Shown here: piece after piece, positions 1 to 12,590 of the stretch
Layout of the letters: the number at the start of each line of letters is the position of its first letter
How positions within the stretch are numbered: position 1 is the stretch's first letter
Assembly (NCBI GenBank): GCA_026261815.1
Contig: JAMPIT010000300.1
Location: 558,001-622,000 of the forward strand
Length of the DNA stretch: 64,000 bases
From: Monarcha castaneiventris obscurior
Lineage: Eukaryota; Chordata; Aves; Passeriformes; Monarchidae
Reading direction: 5' to 3'
Position numbers and translations under genes: made by a program
Notes under the pieces: model-generated
The model's input: the letters and a program-made list of their open reading frames with translations, nothing else
Told to the model about the DNA's origin: nothing
The model's database searches: none

Positions 1-102
1 TTCCCGCGGCCGCGGGCCCGGCCCCGGGCCGGCCGCTCCCCGCGGAGTCCCGGGCGGAGCGTGCCCCGTGTCCCGGCGCGGGCTGAGCGTGTCCCCCGGC
101 AG
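1..102 (+). other. 3' end of TLX3 last intron
   Basis: Very GC-rich sequence that ends in a pyrimidine-rich stretch and a CAG acceptor at 100-102. The open frame running through it lacks the TLX3 homeodomain residues that should precede the exon, so it is intron rather than coding sequence. The earlier TLX3 exons, with most of the homeodomain, lie left of the window. Confidence 0.85.
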
Positions 103-313
103 GCGGCAGACGGCGGAGGAGCGGGAGGCCGAGCGGCAGCAGGCGAGCCGGCTGATGCTGCAGCTGCAGCACGACGCCTTCCAGAAGTCGCTGAACGAGT
201 CGATCCAGCCCGACCCGCTGTGCCTGCACAACTCGTCGCTGTTCGCGCTGCAGAACCTGCAGCCCTGGGAGGAGGAGAGCGCCAAAATCCCCCCGGTCAC
301 CTCCCTCGTCTGA
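103..313 (+). CDS. TLX3: TLX3 (T-cell leukemia homeobox 3), last coding exon
   Basis: TLX3 is a nuclear homeodomain transcription factor that specifies excitatory sensory and hindbrain neurons. Only the C-terminal exon is visible. It begins by completing a split Arg codon at the end of the homeodomain (RRQTAEE), continues as a helical stretch rich in Glu, Arg and Gln ([19 protein letters not shown]), and then reads [19 protein letters not shown], the signature TLX tail. It ends [16 protein letters not shown] followed by TGA at 311-313. The VTSLV ending fits TLX3; as remembered, TLX1 has a longer and different tail. The exon contributes 69 whole codons after the split one. The acceptor CAG is at 100-102. 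The gene is 5'-partial because of the window edge. Its neighbour NPM1 lies 35 kb downstream on the same strand, as in other vertebrates. Confidence 0.96.
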
Positions 314-997
314 GCCCGGCAGCCAGGGCACGCAGCGGACTGGCCCACGGAGCGCGGCCGGCGGCTCCCCCTGCCCCGGGGCCGCGGCTCCCCTCGACGG
401 GGCGGGTGCCGGGGCTGCGAGCGGCGCCCGCGGGGCTGAGACCGGGATCGGGTCCAGCCGGGGCCGGAGCCGCTTCCCCGAGGCCGGCGCAGAGCGGAGC
501 CGCTTGTATATTTGTGTCGATGTTCCACTAGGAAGGGAAATATGTCACTTTTTGTAAGAAGTGTTAATACTTTAATTTATTTATGCATCGAGATTTTGGG
601 CACTATTAATATGGAATTATATAAAACCTCGATTATTTATATCGAAATCTGAACATAGGTATTTTGTGTTGGCTTTGGAACAAAAGGCTATTTTTTTTTT
701 CCTGTTCTGAGGATAGTGTAAAGAAAAAATACCTCCCTATCACTTAGCGGAGGGGACTCGGTGGAGCCGGTGATGACTCATTAGCTTCGGAAACCCTATT
801 AAACTGAAAAGCGGTAGCTCCCATCTGTCCCAGGTGAAGTTAATGTCAGCTGTAATTTATTCACCGTAGTAATAAGGGCTCCTTCCAGGCACCACACGCC
901 ATTCTGTCCTCACCTTCCCAGCCGATGAGCTTTAGCACCCCGAAACAGCACTCGCTCCCTGCGCCACCGGCTCTCGAGAAAGCGCCTTATGTTTCAT

Positions 998-1003
998 AAT
1001 AAA
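998..1003 (+). terminator. TLX3: Poly(A) signal AATAAA, TLX3 proximal
   Basis: Canonical AATAAA hexamer about 685 nt after the stop codon. It could give a slightly shorter mRNA than the signal at 1061. Confidence 0.6.
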
Positions 1004-1060
1004 GAAGATTTGGGGTTGACACAGACCATGTATAATACTTTGTACTTGCCGAGACGTGTA

Positions 1061-1066
1061 AATAAA
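1061..1066 (+). terminator. TLX3: Poly(A) signal AATAAA, TLX3 distal
   Basis: Canonical AATAAA followed by a CTACAAAC stretch and then an abrupt switch to CpG-rich sequence. This is the likely main 3' end of TLX3. Confidence 0.7.
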
Positions 1067-1074
1067 CGTTTTCT

Positions 1075-2430
1075 CTACAAACATCTCTCCGCTTCCTGCC
1101 TGCCGCCGCGCCGGGGAGAGCCGAGCCGAGCCCGCCGGGCCGGGCGCTGTTGGCCGGGCGGCAGCCGGCGGCCGCCGCGGACGCTGGGCGGACACGGAGG
1201 AGAGAAGCCGAAATTGGGAAGCGCGAGAGGACCGGGCAGTGGGGCCGGGATGGCGGCGGATTCGGAGCTGGGCTCCGGCGGCGGGGCCGGCGCGGTTGTG
1301 CGCGGTGCTGCCGCTCTCTCCGCCGGTTCGGGGGAAGCGGCCGGGAGCGATCCCGGCTTTGGGACACGGTCGGCAGCGCCGCGTGGGAGCGAGGGGCCGC
1401 CGGGCGGGAGGAGTGCGGGGCCGTCGCTCCCCGGAGCAGGCGCCGGTCCAGGCCCCGCCGGTCCCCGGTAATTTCTCCCCGCCAGCCCCGCGGTTCCGGC
1501 TCGCCCGCCGGAGCAGCCCGGCGGTTTTCGTTTTCCTGCCTTTGCTGCTCGCACCGCGCCGGCAGAGGGACGGCGGCGGCTGCGGCCGAGGCTCCCGGTG
1601 CTCACCTCCAGCACCGTTGTGCAGGGGGATTTTTAAGAACAACCTCCTGTAGTTCTCGGGCGCTGCTGCCCCGGCCTCCACCAGCGGGGGAAGCTGCAAA
1701 AAGGACATTTTTAGAAAGCAGCCACGGCCAGGCGGGCTTCCCCCGGCCATGGGCAGGAGCCGGCGCTCCCGTGGCCGCGTTCCCGGGAGGAGGGGGCTCT
1801 GCCGCTCCCACGGCCGCGGCCCGGCCTCGGTCACCGGGAGGCTACAGGAGAGTAACGCCGTTCCCGGGCTCGCCGGTCCTGGTCCCGGCTGCGGCACCGG
1901 GCGGTTCAGGGCCAGGCAGCCACGCAGGGCGAGGGACGGAGAAAATATTTCCCTAACTGGTTCTTTTCTCAGCGGTACCAGGGCACGGGCTCCGGTCGAT
2001 TTGGTTTGTCGGGGGGAAGCTGTGGAGGTCCCACGGCAGGGCCAAATCCAGTCAGACCGGGGTGATGGTGCTGGGGCCGTGCAGCCGCCCGACCGGTGCC
2101 ATTCACCAGCCAGAATGTGCAGCCTAAGCTGAAACACCGATCGAGGGGAGGCCTCTGGTAGAGAAGGAAGAAAAAACAACGGGGAAATCTATACCGGGCG
2201 ACAGGGTGCGAGGGACGGCCGCACTCCGGTCCACCGTCCCCACCAGTGCCCCGCCGCTGCTGCGCCCCAGCCCCAGCGCGGCCCCGTTTGGTCCATTCGT
2301 TATCCCACCACCCCGGTACCGGGACTGCCGGCCCTCGGCGTTCCCCCCCGCAGCAGCACCGAATGCGGGGCGGAGAGGGAGAGACCCCCCCTGGTGCCGT
2401 ACACTGACAGCCCCGAGAAACCCGAGTGTT
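1075..2430. promoter_or_regulatory. Orphan CpG island downstream of TLX3
   Basis: GC- and CpG-dense sequence starting within about 20 nt of the distal TLX3 poly(A) signal. Long open frames exist on both strands here, but they are low-complexity Arg/Pro/Gly/Ala translations expected from GC-rich DNA, and none resembles a known protein. It could be a promoter of a noncoding or antisense transcript, or a Polycomb-type island of the TLX3 locus. No TATA box or clear start site was recognised. Confidence 0.6.
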
Positions 2431-5400
2431 ACTGAAAGCGTGGCAGGATCCAGCTCTGAATGGGGATGGCATACACGGGCACCTATATTCACCTCTGTGT
2501 TGGTGTTGCGTTCTGTCTGCACCGTCGAACATCGATAAAGTGCGTTTTGTTCAACACATCATTGTTCTTTAACCACTCGAACATCCCATAACTATAAACT
2601 TCTATGTTCCCGATTTCGCTGCAGTTTTCCCCAAACTGCTGTGAGCCAGGGGCAGTGTATTTGCGGGAAGCAAAACGCTGCTGCGTCCTGCAGGAACCGG
2701 CTTTGTGACGGGTGGGGATCCTGCGCAAAGCCACGGGGGGCTCACAGCCTGTAATGAACGGCAGTGCCAAGTGGGTCCGAACTCGGCTGTGACAGCCCAG
2801 GGGTTCCCTCGCCGCTGCTGCCCGTGGGCTGTGCCACAGGCAGCGGCATTGAGCCTCGGGACACCCCAGTTTGTCAAAGGATTTAATAAACCACAACCAA
2901 ACTTCCATTTCAACCGTTTGAGTAGTCATCAAATAGCGGGACTGATGTCCCGGCAGCTGCCTTGGGCTTGCTGGAGTTTGTGGCTATTGTCTTTGTTCCC
3001 GAGGAGCTGTCTCGAGGTGCGTTTCAAGCTGCCTCATGCATCCGTGTCTTGTAAGACAAGAGTGCATGGGCGGTACAGGGTTTCCAATGTGTGCAGTCGA
3101 GCTGAAGGGGACACAAGTGGGGGTTACCTCCAATTACTCTGCCCAGTTAATCCAGGGTTTACAGGAGCCTCAGGGAAACACCAGTTGGAGCAAACATGCT
3201 ATTTCTCCCTGTGGATGAGAGCAGTGTCCCCTGCCAGCCTGGTTCAGGTGTAACAGGATTGTCTGATGGCCCCTGCTGTGTCTCTCTGATGGTCTGTGAA
3301 CAGAGTGAGATGCCTGAAGGGGCTTGCATGGACTTAAGACCCTACCAGCCTGAGCCTTTTCATCCCAAGAATTGTAATTGTGGAGAATGTGGGTGCCCGG
3401 TGGAGGAGAGGGGGGGGCTGGCTGTTGTCCTGATCCTGTTGATTGTCCTGTCCACATTTTGCACTTGGGCTGTGGGGTGGGCAGCTCAAGTCGAACTGTT
3501 GTGTATGGGCAGTTCTTTGACTTCCCAGTTTCTGAAACACCCTTCTTGCAGCACAGGCCCTGGCTAGTTGTGGAGGAGCATGGTTTACTTCTCACCCTCC
3601 CACTCATCACTAAATGCTCCTTTACCTCCATGGGAGACTTCTCAAGGCACTGCAGTCAGCCGAGAAGGAGATCGGTGTGTGCAGGCAGGGTGAGGGCAGC
3701 AGCAGCTCCTGTGGCTGTATTGCAGCATGGCTGTTTCAGGGGGAGTTATTTAAGTGTAAGCAGTGAAAGTCGTGATGGAGATGTGGCCTGAGAGTGCTGA
3801 AGATGCTGCACATCCCATCAAGCTGAGTTTTAATCTGCTGATGCTTGATGCTGCTATAAAATTGATATTTCTTAGCATTTGGATGATCTTTCCAAAGCAG
3901 TCTTAAATCTGCAAGTGAAATATCTCTGAATTTACATTTTGAAAAGCCCATGCTATGTACCTAAACTCCTCTGTTTGGAAATTTTAAGCACAGAAAAACT
4001 TGTCTTTATTGAACAAGGATGGAAAAATGCAATGACAATTAAGGATTATTGAACTGTCAGTGGGACTTAATTTTGGACGGGTCGTTTTCCAAGCTTTGCT
4101 TAATTGTGTGTGTGAATGGTCTCCCAGGTAGGGCTGAGCAGCTCTGTGGGTGGATGCACAAGGCAGAGCTCGGCATAACTGGAGGAACCATTGACCATCT
4201 CCTCAGAGCTCCTCCTGGCTTTGCTTAAGCCCCAGCCTGAAGCAGCCCCTGTGCCATGCCCTCACGCACAAACCCTCTCCGGATAAAAATGGCTCCACAA
4301 TTTGCCTCTCTCAGCATTATTTTGTGCCCAGGGTATTAGATGCTACAAAGTAATGCATAGTGATCAAATCTGTATAGGCAATTCTTTTCCTAAATGGGCC
4401 CTAAAATCAATGGGTTATTAGCTCTCCTCCACTCTGTGATGAAAGCCTGGTCCTGTTAAACATGCAAACTACACAATATTCAATGCTTTGGTTTACAGAA
4501 GTGTTTTGCTCAGCTAGGTCATAATTTAGCTCATTTACAGCTGACATAAATAATACTGAGATTTACATCGCATCTCTGAACTTTCCTCGAAGCACGTATT
4601 TCTGCACCGAAATCATCCCCGCTGCCGAGGAGTAACAATTTAAGGGCTGTGACTCACCCAGGTGCGCACTTGCTCATGTAGCTGCTCCTCCTCAGTCAGT
4701 AGATGCCCTCCTTATGTGTTGCCTGAGTGAGTTGGACCAGGTGGATGAAGTACTTGCTTCTGTGCAGGTGGGCATTTTTTGAGGAAGAGGTGTTTACACC
4801 CTTGGTTTCAGCTATTTGGAGCATTTCCCTTCAATGCCGTGTGTTTCCCTCACCCACTCTTTTGAGTCTTTTAAACTCCTAACTTTTTTCCTCACGCAGC
4901 AGAATAAATATTTCTACTTGGTGCCCACTTGTTTTTGGGTATCTGAGTTTGCCTCCTGGAGATACCCAGGTAGCTTTGATGGGCAGAGCTATAGTGCAGT
5001 TTGTGGCAGTTTGCCACCTGTGTGCTTTTCCCCCCTTTTTGATGGGGTCTCAGCATTTCTAGACATTTCAGAGAGCTTAAAAGCCTGTTGTTAAAGTCAG
5101 AGCAGTAATAGTATTTACATATATACTGCCATAAATTTAATTTTAGGATAAGAAATAAAATATTCTTCCCAGATCATTGTGACAATAGGAGCCAGCTGCC
5201 TAAAGGCATCTCTGCATGGTGCATTCAGAAATGTCCACGTGTCCTTTGTAGGATGTACCCAGAGCTGGAATGCTGGGAGCAAGAAGCAGAGATGTATGAG
5301 AGGGATCTCGTGCTCTTTAAGCAGCACAGGTGGAAGTTTCCACACTTCTGCAGGAGAAGTGCGAGCTGTGCTCTGCCTCAGCCCCATGAACTGTGTGATC

Positions 5401-8400
5401 ACAGAATCATGGAATGGTTTGGGTGGGAAGGGACATTAAAGCTCATCCCATTCCACCCCTGTCATGGGCAGGGACACCTTCCACTGTCGCAGGCTGCTCC
5501 AAGCCCTGTCTGGCCTGGCCTTGGACATTTTGGTGTAGATGATGCTGGGCGTCCACAGACTGTGCTACACTGAGTGGGGCCTGAGCTGGCTGGGGTGCTG
5601 AGTGGGGCAGGCTGTAAACACCCTCACGAACTCAGACCCTAGGCCATTCTTCAAAAGATAAAAATAGAACAAAAGAGTGAAATCTGCCTGTGGATAGTAG
5701 ACTCCCAGAGATCTTCCAGTAACATCTGCAGTATCTATACAGACACCAAGGGTGCTGTGCTCTTCCTTGGTGAATGTTCTGAGCTGGGCCTGCAAGTATT
5801 TACCTCCTGGGAGTCCAAGGGAGTGGTTTTGCTCCTCTGTGGAGCATCTCCTACTTCCACATGAAGAGGCAGAGAGAGCAGGACCTGTGTTATTACCAGC
5901 ATGTGGGATTTGCTGGGTTCTTTGCTGCTGCTCTGCCCAGTGGCAGGACCATAGGGATCAGACCCAGCTTCTTCTGTCCCTGTGCCAGCCAGCCCAACAA
6001 AACTGTACCTCTGCCTCACCCTAGCTTGGGCCAGTTTGCTGGAATGGGCAGGTGGGAGAAAACTGCCCTGTCTCCAGCTCTGCTGCACATCTGAGCTCCT
6101 TGAATGAATCTCTGCCCCTCATTGGGTAATTCTGGATGTTACATGTTGGCAGTGAGATGCCTTTCACTCCATGCTATGACTGGTTTCCTTCAGGAACTAA
6201 TCCAGGTAGGAAGCAGTGCCATGGCATATCAGTGCGAACCCCGTGCCCTGCTGAAGGTCTTCACGTTTGGCAGGAGGTTGGGCTGCCTGGCCCATCATCT
6301 GTGTGCTTGAACCTCCAGCTCTCTGTTCAGGTGAATCTGCATTCTTATATACTTCTTATTAGGGACACCAGGCACAATCTCATTGCCTTGGTTTTATTAT
6401 CTTTCATCTTTGGACTGAGTGGCAGCTGATGGAGGGGATAAAATTCATACCATGGCTTGCCTACAGTAGTATTAGGCTTCTTCAATCTTTTGAAAACAGA
6501 AGGTCATCAACCCCTGCCAGATTCCTTAAATGACTTAAACTCAATGCCACAGGTGTTCCAGAATGCCCAAATGATCCCATTAATTCGGCATCCAGTATAT
6601 GCTGCATTATACATACCGACTTCCATTGGCACATGCCACATCCAATCCATTAGTTGTGCACAAATGCACTTAAGTTTTTTATTGCTCTTAGTTTTGTGTC
6701 ATCAGCAAAGAAAGGTAAAGTTGATCTTCATCTAAATCACTGACATGGATTATTGCAATTGATTACAATGAAGAAAGAGCTTTTCAAGTTTTAAAGTTAT
6801 GTTGTCTTTTATTTCCCCAAGTAGTAATCTGTACTGTTTAAGTTATTGCACAAGAACCGTCTCAGTAAGAGCTGCCCGTATTACATTCCTTGTTGAGAAC
6901 ATTTGTGTGCTAGGCTGTCGTGATTCCCCAGTTCTGTACAGAATTTTATTCCTTCTGGTGGCAGAAAGGCACTCGATGTACTTCACTCAATCCAGACAGA
7001 GAAGGAAGAAGATGAACATTAGCTGAAGCTAATGTTTGGGAAGTTGTGTTTTAATCTATGATTAGAAAAATCCTATTTTATTTATAGTTTAATCCACCAT
7101 TCTTCCCAAGCTTAGCCTCCTAACTGGGCTAGTGTGTTACCCATCTCAGGACACTTGTGACACCCAAGTACCCATAGAGCAGCACACAAGGGAAGGATGT
7201 GACCCAGCTTCACGTCATTTTTTCTGACCAGTGATTATGTACAACTGCAAGAAAAATGAGGGAAGCTGTCTGTCCTCCCAAATCACCCTGCTTGCCCTGT
7301 GCCAGAACTGCTCTGTGCACTTGGGCACTGCTTTACAGTTTTCTGTTCCCAGCATTCACACTTGTGCCCTTCTCAGGCAGAAACTTGCACCCAAACTCAT
7401 CCCAGCACAGCTCAGGAGTCCTGTTGAAGTTATGTGGTTAAAATCAACTCTGTGTTTGAAAGAGTAATGCCTCAGCTTGAATTTAAGGTGCTGAACTCCC
7501 AGGTACTTTCACAGGGCAGTAGGTGCCAACACGGTTGTGACAGACCCTCTGCATCTTCAGGACAGCCTGGCAGTGGCTCTCCTCTGCTTCTCTCCACTGC
7601 TTCAGGTCTCTTCAGAACTCCACACCAGCTCTAAGGGCGACAGTTCTTAAAGCATAAGACTGAAAATCAACTGAAGGACTAATTATTAGTTAATAAAGCT
7701 TGTGGTTTATGGACTGCAGTGCTAGAGAAGCCTGGCTCAGTACAGAGCTGTTAAACACCCGGGCTGCTGGAACAGTCCGGCTGCTCTCATACGAGCGAGA
7801 GGGCCAGCCCTTCAGAGGGTGTAAATCAGCAAAGATCCATTAACTTCAGTGGATCTCATCTGCTTTACATCGGCTGAGGACATGACCCTGAGAACTTAAT
7901 TGGTGGTATAACATAAAGACATTACAGTCTCTCTTCTTGTTCACCCGCACACGCCGTTCCCATTACTGGTAATGGGAGCAGCCTGCAGGGGAATGTGCAG
8001 CCGGGGTGGGCACGGCTGGTGCCAGCCCCAGGCTGCTCCCACCAGGGCTGCTGCTCTGTTAAGCTGCTCTCGGCCTCCAGAGAGCCCATGCTCTCAAGTG
8101 GAGTAGGAAACCAAAGCAAAACAGTTAATAATTAAAGAAGCCTTTGACTCCCTTGGAGTGGTGGGATGGAGCAAGAGCTGCGAGGGCACCTGCGAGGGCT
8201 GGGCGGGTGCTGTGGGCTCACAAGGTGGGCACCCTGCCAGCAGCGCATGAGGCTGGAGTGGCTGGGGAGCAGCTTCTGCCATGCCATCGCTGCAGATAGG
8301 TATGGCATGAACCATGGTGTGAGCTGTGTTTCCCTTGGAAATCAGGAAAATAGGGAATTTTAGCACAGCAGAAAATGTTTCTAGGTCTGGGCAGAAGGTA

Positions 8401-11329
8401 ATCCAGGAGCAGCCTGGGATGAAGCCTCTTAACTGCAGCCCACAGGCAGAGGCTCCAGGTTGGGCTGTTCCTCCATGCCAGCTCTTCTCCTGTCCCCCAC
8501 AAACGTGTGCCCAGCTCTGTTTCTGGGGCACAGGAGAAGCAGAGAAGATGGGGATGCTTTAGCTGTCACAGAGCTGCAGACTGGGAGGAGGAAACAGTGA
8601 TCCTTCAAGATCTTTCATCAAGTCCCTTTTCTTATGTCTTTTATACCTTTGAGGTTGGCATACGAGCAGACAGGTGGGTGCATCTGCAGGGTGATGTGTA
8701 GGAGATGATTCCTCCACAGGCAGCAGAGACGTTGTGGTAATTCATCTTGTTTTGATTCTGGCACTTAAAAATCTCTTTGGGGAGCTGCAGTCCTGCACAC
8801 TGCTTCGTGGATTATCCTGATCTGTGCTCCTGAGCAGACCTTCAAAGTAGTACTTAGTCATGCTTTTCCTGGAGATTCTAAAATTATTCTTTTTTGTCCT
8901 TGTGACATGCCTTATGTGGGCATCCCATGTTGCCTTTCTGCTCCTGGCTGAGGCACATGTTGTTGTCTCTCAGGTCACAGCCTGCCTATTTCTGGTCTTG
9001 TGCAGCTCCTCAGCCTTTCTATTCAGTCAGCTTTGGCAGCTTCTGAGCCCCTTGCTCCCAGGTTTCCTCTGCTCCCAGCTTTCCTCTCTGCACAGGTGCA
9101 TGGTTGCTCTCTGCCTGGAGCCAAGAGACCCCTCAGCATTTTACTGCTCGAATGGCACCCTAAGGTTGCTCTGTCTTCTTTTTGTAGGGTAGCAGGGGAA
9201 AAAAAAAAGTGGGATGTTGCATCTTGCCCAGCGAAGCTGAGATGGGTAATTGATTCTGAAAGCAGTTTGCACAGTCGGGGACTCGCTGAAGCTGTCGCGT
9301 TGCACTGGGGAGCTTTGCCGTTTCGGTGCTCCAGCGGAGCAGCTGTTGTACCCAGCATTGCTTCCAGATTGTCACAGGCTGTGGAGGTTCCCCTGTCCTC
9401 AGACTGTTCATCAGAAATGCTTTCAACTTGAATTTGTCCCCTTTATTCAGCAGGAGGCCAACGGTGAGTGTGGGGCCTGTGGGGAAGGAGCCTTTTCTGT
9501 GTTGAATCGGCACATCAGGGTTAGTGGTTTCACTTTGAAACTCCATTTTAGAGCCTTCGAGCCCAGTGCTTACATGCCCTGTGCTACCTCCCTGTGTGGC
9601 AAAAGGAGACTGTCTCTGAGAGCCCAAGCAGAGAAAAACCTTTTCCACCCCTTCTAGGCTGAAATATTTTGGAGTACCTGGAAAAAGTGAAGTGCTCAGG
9701 ATAAAAACACTTGCAGGACCTTTTTGGAGATCTGAAATGTGATCCTCCTCTAAATCATCAAGGGTAGAAATTGTAGGGGTTTAGGGTTTTTTTTCTGCCT
9801 TGTCATGCTTGTGGCTTTCCTACATTGATCTCTGTGAAGTTGACCTTCTCTGTCTCCAGCCAAGTGCTCAGAGGGGAAAGGAACTACTTCTACTGCATGG
9901 AGGGGCTGGGGTGAAACCTCTGCCCCTTTTCACTGCCATACTCAATAAGGCAGGGACAATAAAGCAGACTGTGTCCCTTTTTCATGTCAGGACTCTCCTG
10001 CAGGCAGTTTTTCAAAAACGTTCTTAGATGGGGCTTCCAACCTCTGTGTGACCGACTGTCAAACTGCTCCAAGGGAGATCCTTCTGGCACGAATCTCCTG
10101 TTTCGCAGTTAAAGTTTTACCTTCCTGTACTATTCAAGATTCACATGGACAACTGGTTTTCCCTGTTTGCTCTGCAGGGTCCCCAGACAAGTCTGCGAAG
10201 GCAGTTGCCTTTGCCACACCACGCACGACAGAGCCTGGCAGCCCTTTGTCACATCCAGCCTTATGGTCCTACAGCTCAGATGAGACTTCCATGAGTGGGA
10301 GCTAAACTAGAGGAAACTGGGTTGAAGTGCACAGCACAAATCACTGTTCACTAGTTCAGATGGAAAAAATAGACCCTCCTTCAGTCTTGTCCATCTCTGT
10401 TTACCTCTTCTTCCTTACTTGCTTTGGATGCCAGTCTGCAGTTTCCCAGCTGCAGCTAGAACACCTCCCATAGTGCTGGCTCGTCTTCTCAGCAGTGTTT
10501 GTTGCTTTTCTCTTCGTCCTCTTCTCTGGCCAAGACTTTTCCTTCTTGTCAATAATAACAATGGGGCAGAGGCAGAAATGCACGAGGTGTGATCCACGCT
10601 CTGGCCATTTTGGTTGTGGCACTGAGTGAGGTGGGAAAGCTCTGAGGGACTGAGGGTGAATGGGGCACGAGCTAGTGGGACTGGAGGGCAGGAAGTGATG
10701 GAAATGCAGCAAGTGGGAAAGCTGCAGGGGAAGATCAGAGAAAGGAAACATCCCAAACCTCTGTGCATGCACAGAAAACTGAGGGGGGGGAAGCCGGGAA
10801 TGAACAAGAAGAGCAAAGCTGGAGGTGGGAGTGATGGGAACACCTGGGAGAGAGCAGCAGAAGGGCTGTGCAGAGCTGCAGTGGTGGGGAAGAGACTTGA
10901 GGGTGCCTGGAGCGGTGGGAAGCTCTGCCGTAGGGATTTGCTGGACTTTCAGGTGGAAAAGGAATCTTTTTTGTGTTTAAAACCTCAGTGCAGTGGGGCT
11001 GTATGTGAGCAAGCAACCGGCTACTGCCTTAGAAATGGAAATGGCTTGGCATGAGTTCCTGCAGGGGGGGAGTGCACAGCGCACTCTGCAGTGTTTTGGG
11101 GTCCCTTTGGAGAGTGAGCACTGGGACAGCTCCGTGGTGAAATCACCAGCCCACTGGGCAAGACAGAAAACAAAAAACCGGGTAAAACACGGCAAGAAGG
11201 ACTCAAAAACCCTGCAGAGTGCAGTAAGCAGTGGTTACAGAACAGCTGAAAAAAGTGGGTGGAAGCAAGAGAGAGAAATGGGGCCTGAGGAAACCCCGGC
11301 GAATCCCCTGAACAACAGGAAGCTCTGAG
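2431..11329. other. TLX3-NPM1 intergenic region, part 1: no gene recognised
   Basis: Unique, mixed-composition DNA with stops scattered in all frames. The only clearly recognisable element is the CR1 fragment near 5.4 kb. AT-rich, unrepetitive stretches at about 4310-4640 and 7630-7920 contain several TAAT/ATTA cores and could be conserved regulatory DNA. The segment at about 6450-6740 weakly resembles decayed CR1 text but was not called. No RNA gene was recognised. Confidence 0.6.
5397..5545 (-). mobile_element. CR1 LINE, 5'-truncated 3' fragment
   Basis: The + strand reads TCACAGAATCATGGAATGG, then GGGTGGGAAGGGACATTAAA and a stretch with GGGCAGGGACACCTTCCACT. This is the reverse complement of the well-known avian CR1 3' end, whose terminus carries ATTCTGTGA-type repeats. 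The element therefore lies on the minus strand with its 3' end at the left. It lacks the reverse transcriptase region and is about 150 bp long, the usual truncated form. Confidence 0.88.
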
Positions 11330-11600
11330 AAGCGGCTCCAGCAGCGCCTCGCAGCGAGCGGCTGGAGCACGGCCGGGCGAAGCGGGGCCGCGGCTGCCCA
11401 GCCGACATCTGCTCTCGGTGACAATAGCACGGCCTGACAAGTTCATTGTGGCTCGGCACGGGGCAGCAGGTGGGAGAGGCAGCGTGTGCAGCCACCTGCT
11501 CGCCGCCTGCGTGCCCGGCCCCCGGGGCTGCCGCGGGAGCTCCGCTGCTTTCGGCCCCCGAGGGGCGGCCGGGGCTGCCCCAGGTAGGGAGGGAGGCTGA
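11330..11600. promoter_or_regulatory. Small CpG-rich island
   Basis: Short GC/CpG-dense segment inside otherwise average DNA. No transcription unit is recognised next to it. It may be a regulatory island of the TLX3 landscape; function is not shown by the sequence. Confidence 0.35.
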
Positions 11601-11869
11601 CACCGCTGCTGGGGCTGTGCTGCAGGGGGGCTCCGAAAGTAGCTGTGGAAGGGTCGAGCTTTTACCTTTTATAGATTTCACTTGGGTAGAGAGCAGAGGG
11701 ATTTTTTTTCTTCATTCCAAAAAAATAAATCTCCTTTAAGATAATCTTCGTGTCTGGAATTTAGTGACGTGTCATGGAAGGCTCAAACATGTATGAAAAT
11801 AGATGAGGGAAAAACAAAGCAGCCAAGCCAAATCCTACACCTGTAACTCTTCCTGAACGCACCAGGCAG

Positions 11870-12400
11870 TGGGAGAGCTCAGCTGCTCCCAGCGCTTGGC
11901 TGGTGCCGCCTGAATGTCATTAGTGTACAATGGGGTTTGATCGGAATTGGCATGGCTCTTGCCAGCGAGTGAATGGGCTGAGAGCGACTGAAGCCGCCGA
12001 GGATGCAGCCTGCTGCACCGAGCTCAGTAAGTACTCGAGCAACAGTCAGCTCTGGTTTAGAGGCCAAAGTCAATTGTGAATAACACCAATAAACTCGAGC
12101 TGTGCACTCCCCATCAGCTCTGCCGAAGCCCAGGGAGAGCCAGGAGGGAATTCTCCCCCTTCTCTCTGTGTAAGTGCCAGGAACAGCAGGGTCTGTCAGA
12201 TTCGGGGCAGCATGAGGAACTCGCTGTGTCGTGATGTTTGCTGCACAAATCTTTTCGGAGCTCTTCGACGATTCCTCGTATGCTGGGACAGAGCGTTCAT
12301 AGACCTGTTCTGATTTACCGAAAACCTGGCTCGCGGGCCCCATTTCACAATCCCGTTGGCTGCCAAATGCTTCAGTGCACGTTTCAGTTTGAATTTTCAT
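11870..12400. promoter_or_regulatory. Candidate noncoding regulatory element
   Basis: Moderately AT-balanced, non-repetitive sequence with SOX-like ACAATG and CAATTGTG sites, an AACACCAATAAA stretch and ATTAG cores, directly left of a GC-rich minisatellite. No coding frame resembles a protein. The regulatory call rests on motif density and complexity only. Confidence 0.3.
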
Positions 12401-12465
12401 CTTGATACGTGCACGCGTAGAGTTTTGCCGGTTGCGCGTGCAAAGGCGGGCCCGGAGCGAGCCCC

Positions 12466-12590
12466 GAGCGGCGGCGGGGCCGGGGAGCGGCGGCGGGGCC
12501 GGGGAGCGGCGGCGGGGCCGGGGAGCGGCGGCGGGGCCGGGGAGCGGCGGGGCCGGGGAGCGGCGGCGGGGCCGGGGAGCGGCGGGGCCG
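12466..12590 (+). repeat. GC-rich minisatellite, 19-bp unit
   Basis: Tandem units of GAGCGGCGGCGGGGCCGGG. Four full units run 12466-12541, followed by a 16-bp unit (one CGG lost, 12542-12557), a full 19-bp unit (12558-12576) and a degenerate end. The G runs make it a candidate for quadruplex formation. The 19-aa periodicity of the translated frames here (57 nt, three units) is a by-product of the repeat and not a protein. Confidence 0.9.

Larger units (their letters stand above)
314..1085 (+). other. TLX3: TLX3 3' untranslated region
   Basis: Sequence after the TGA stop is first GC-rich (314-510) and then abruptly AT-rich (about 510-860), with runs such as TATTTATTTATGC. It reaches two AATAAA hexamers near 1000 and 1061. 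No coding potential is apparent. The end at about 1085 is inferred from 10-25 nt spacing after the second hexamer; no transcript was available. Confidence 0.7.

Noticed and set aside
932..2179. Open frame of about 415 codons on - in the post-TLX3 CpG island
   Set aside because: Low-complexity Pro/Arg/Ala translation, overlapping equally long frames on the other strand; no family resemblance.
6450..6740. Possible old CR1 segment
   Set aside because: The phrase GTGTCATCAGCAAAG resembles CR1 text, but too little around it could be matched to support a call.
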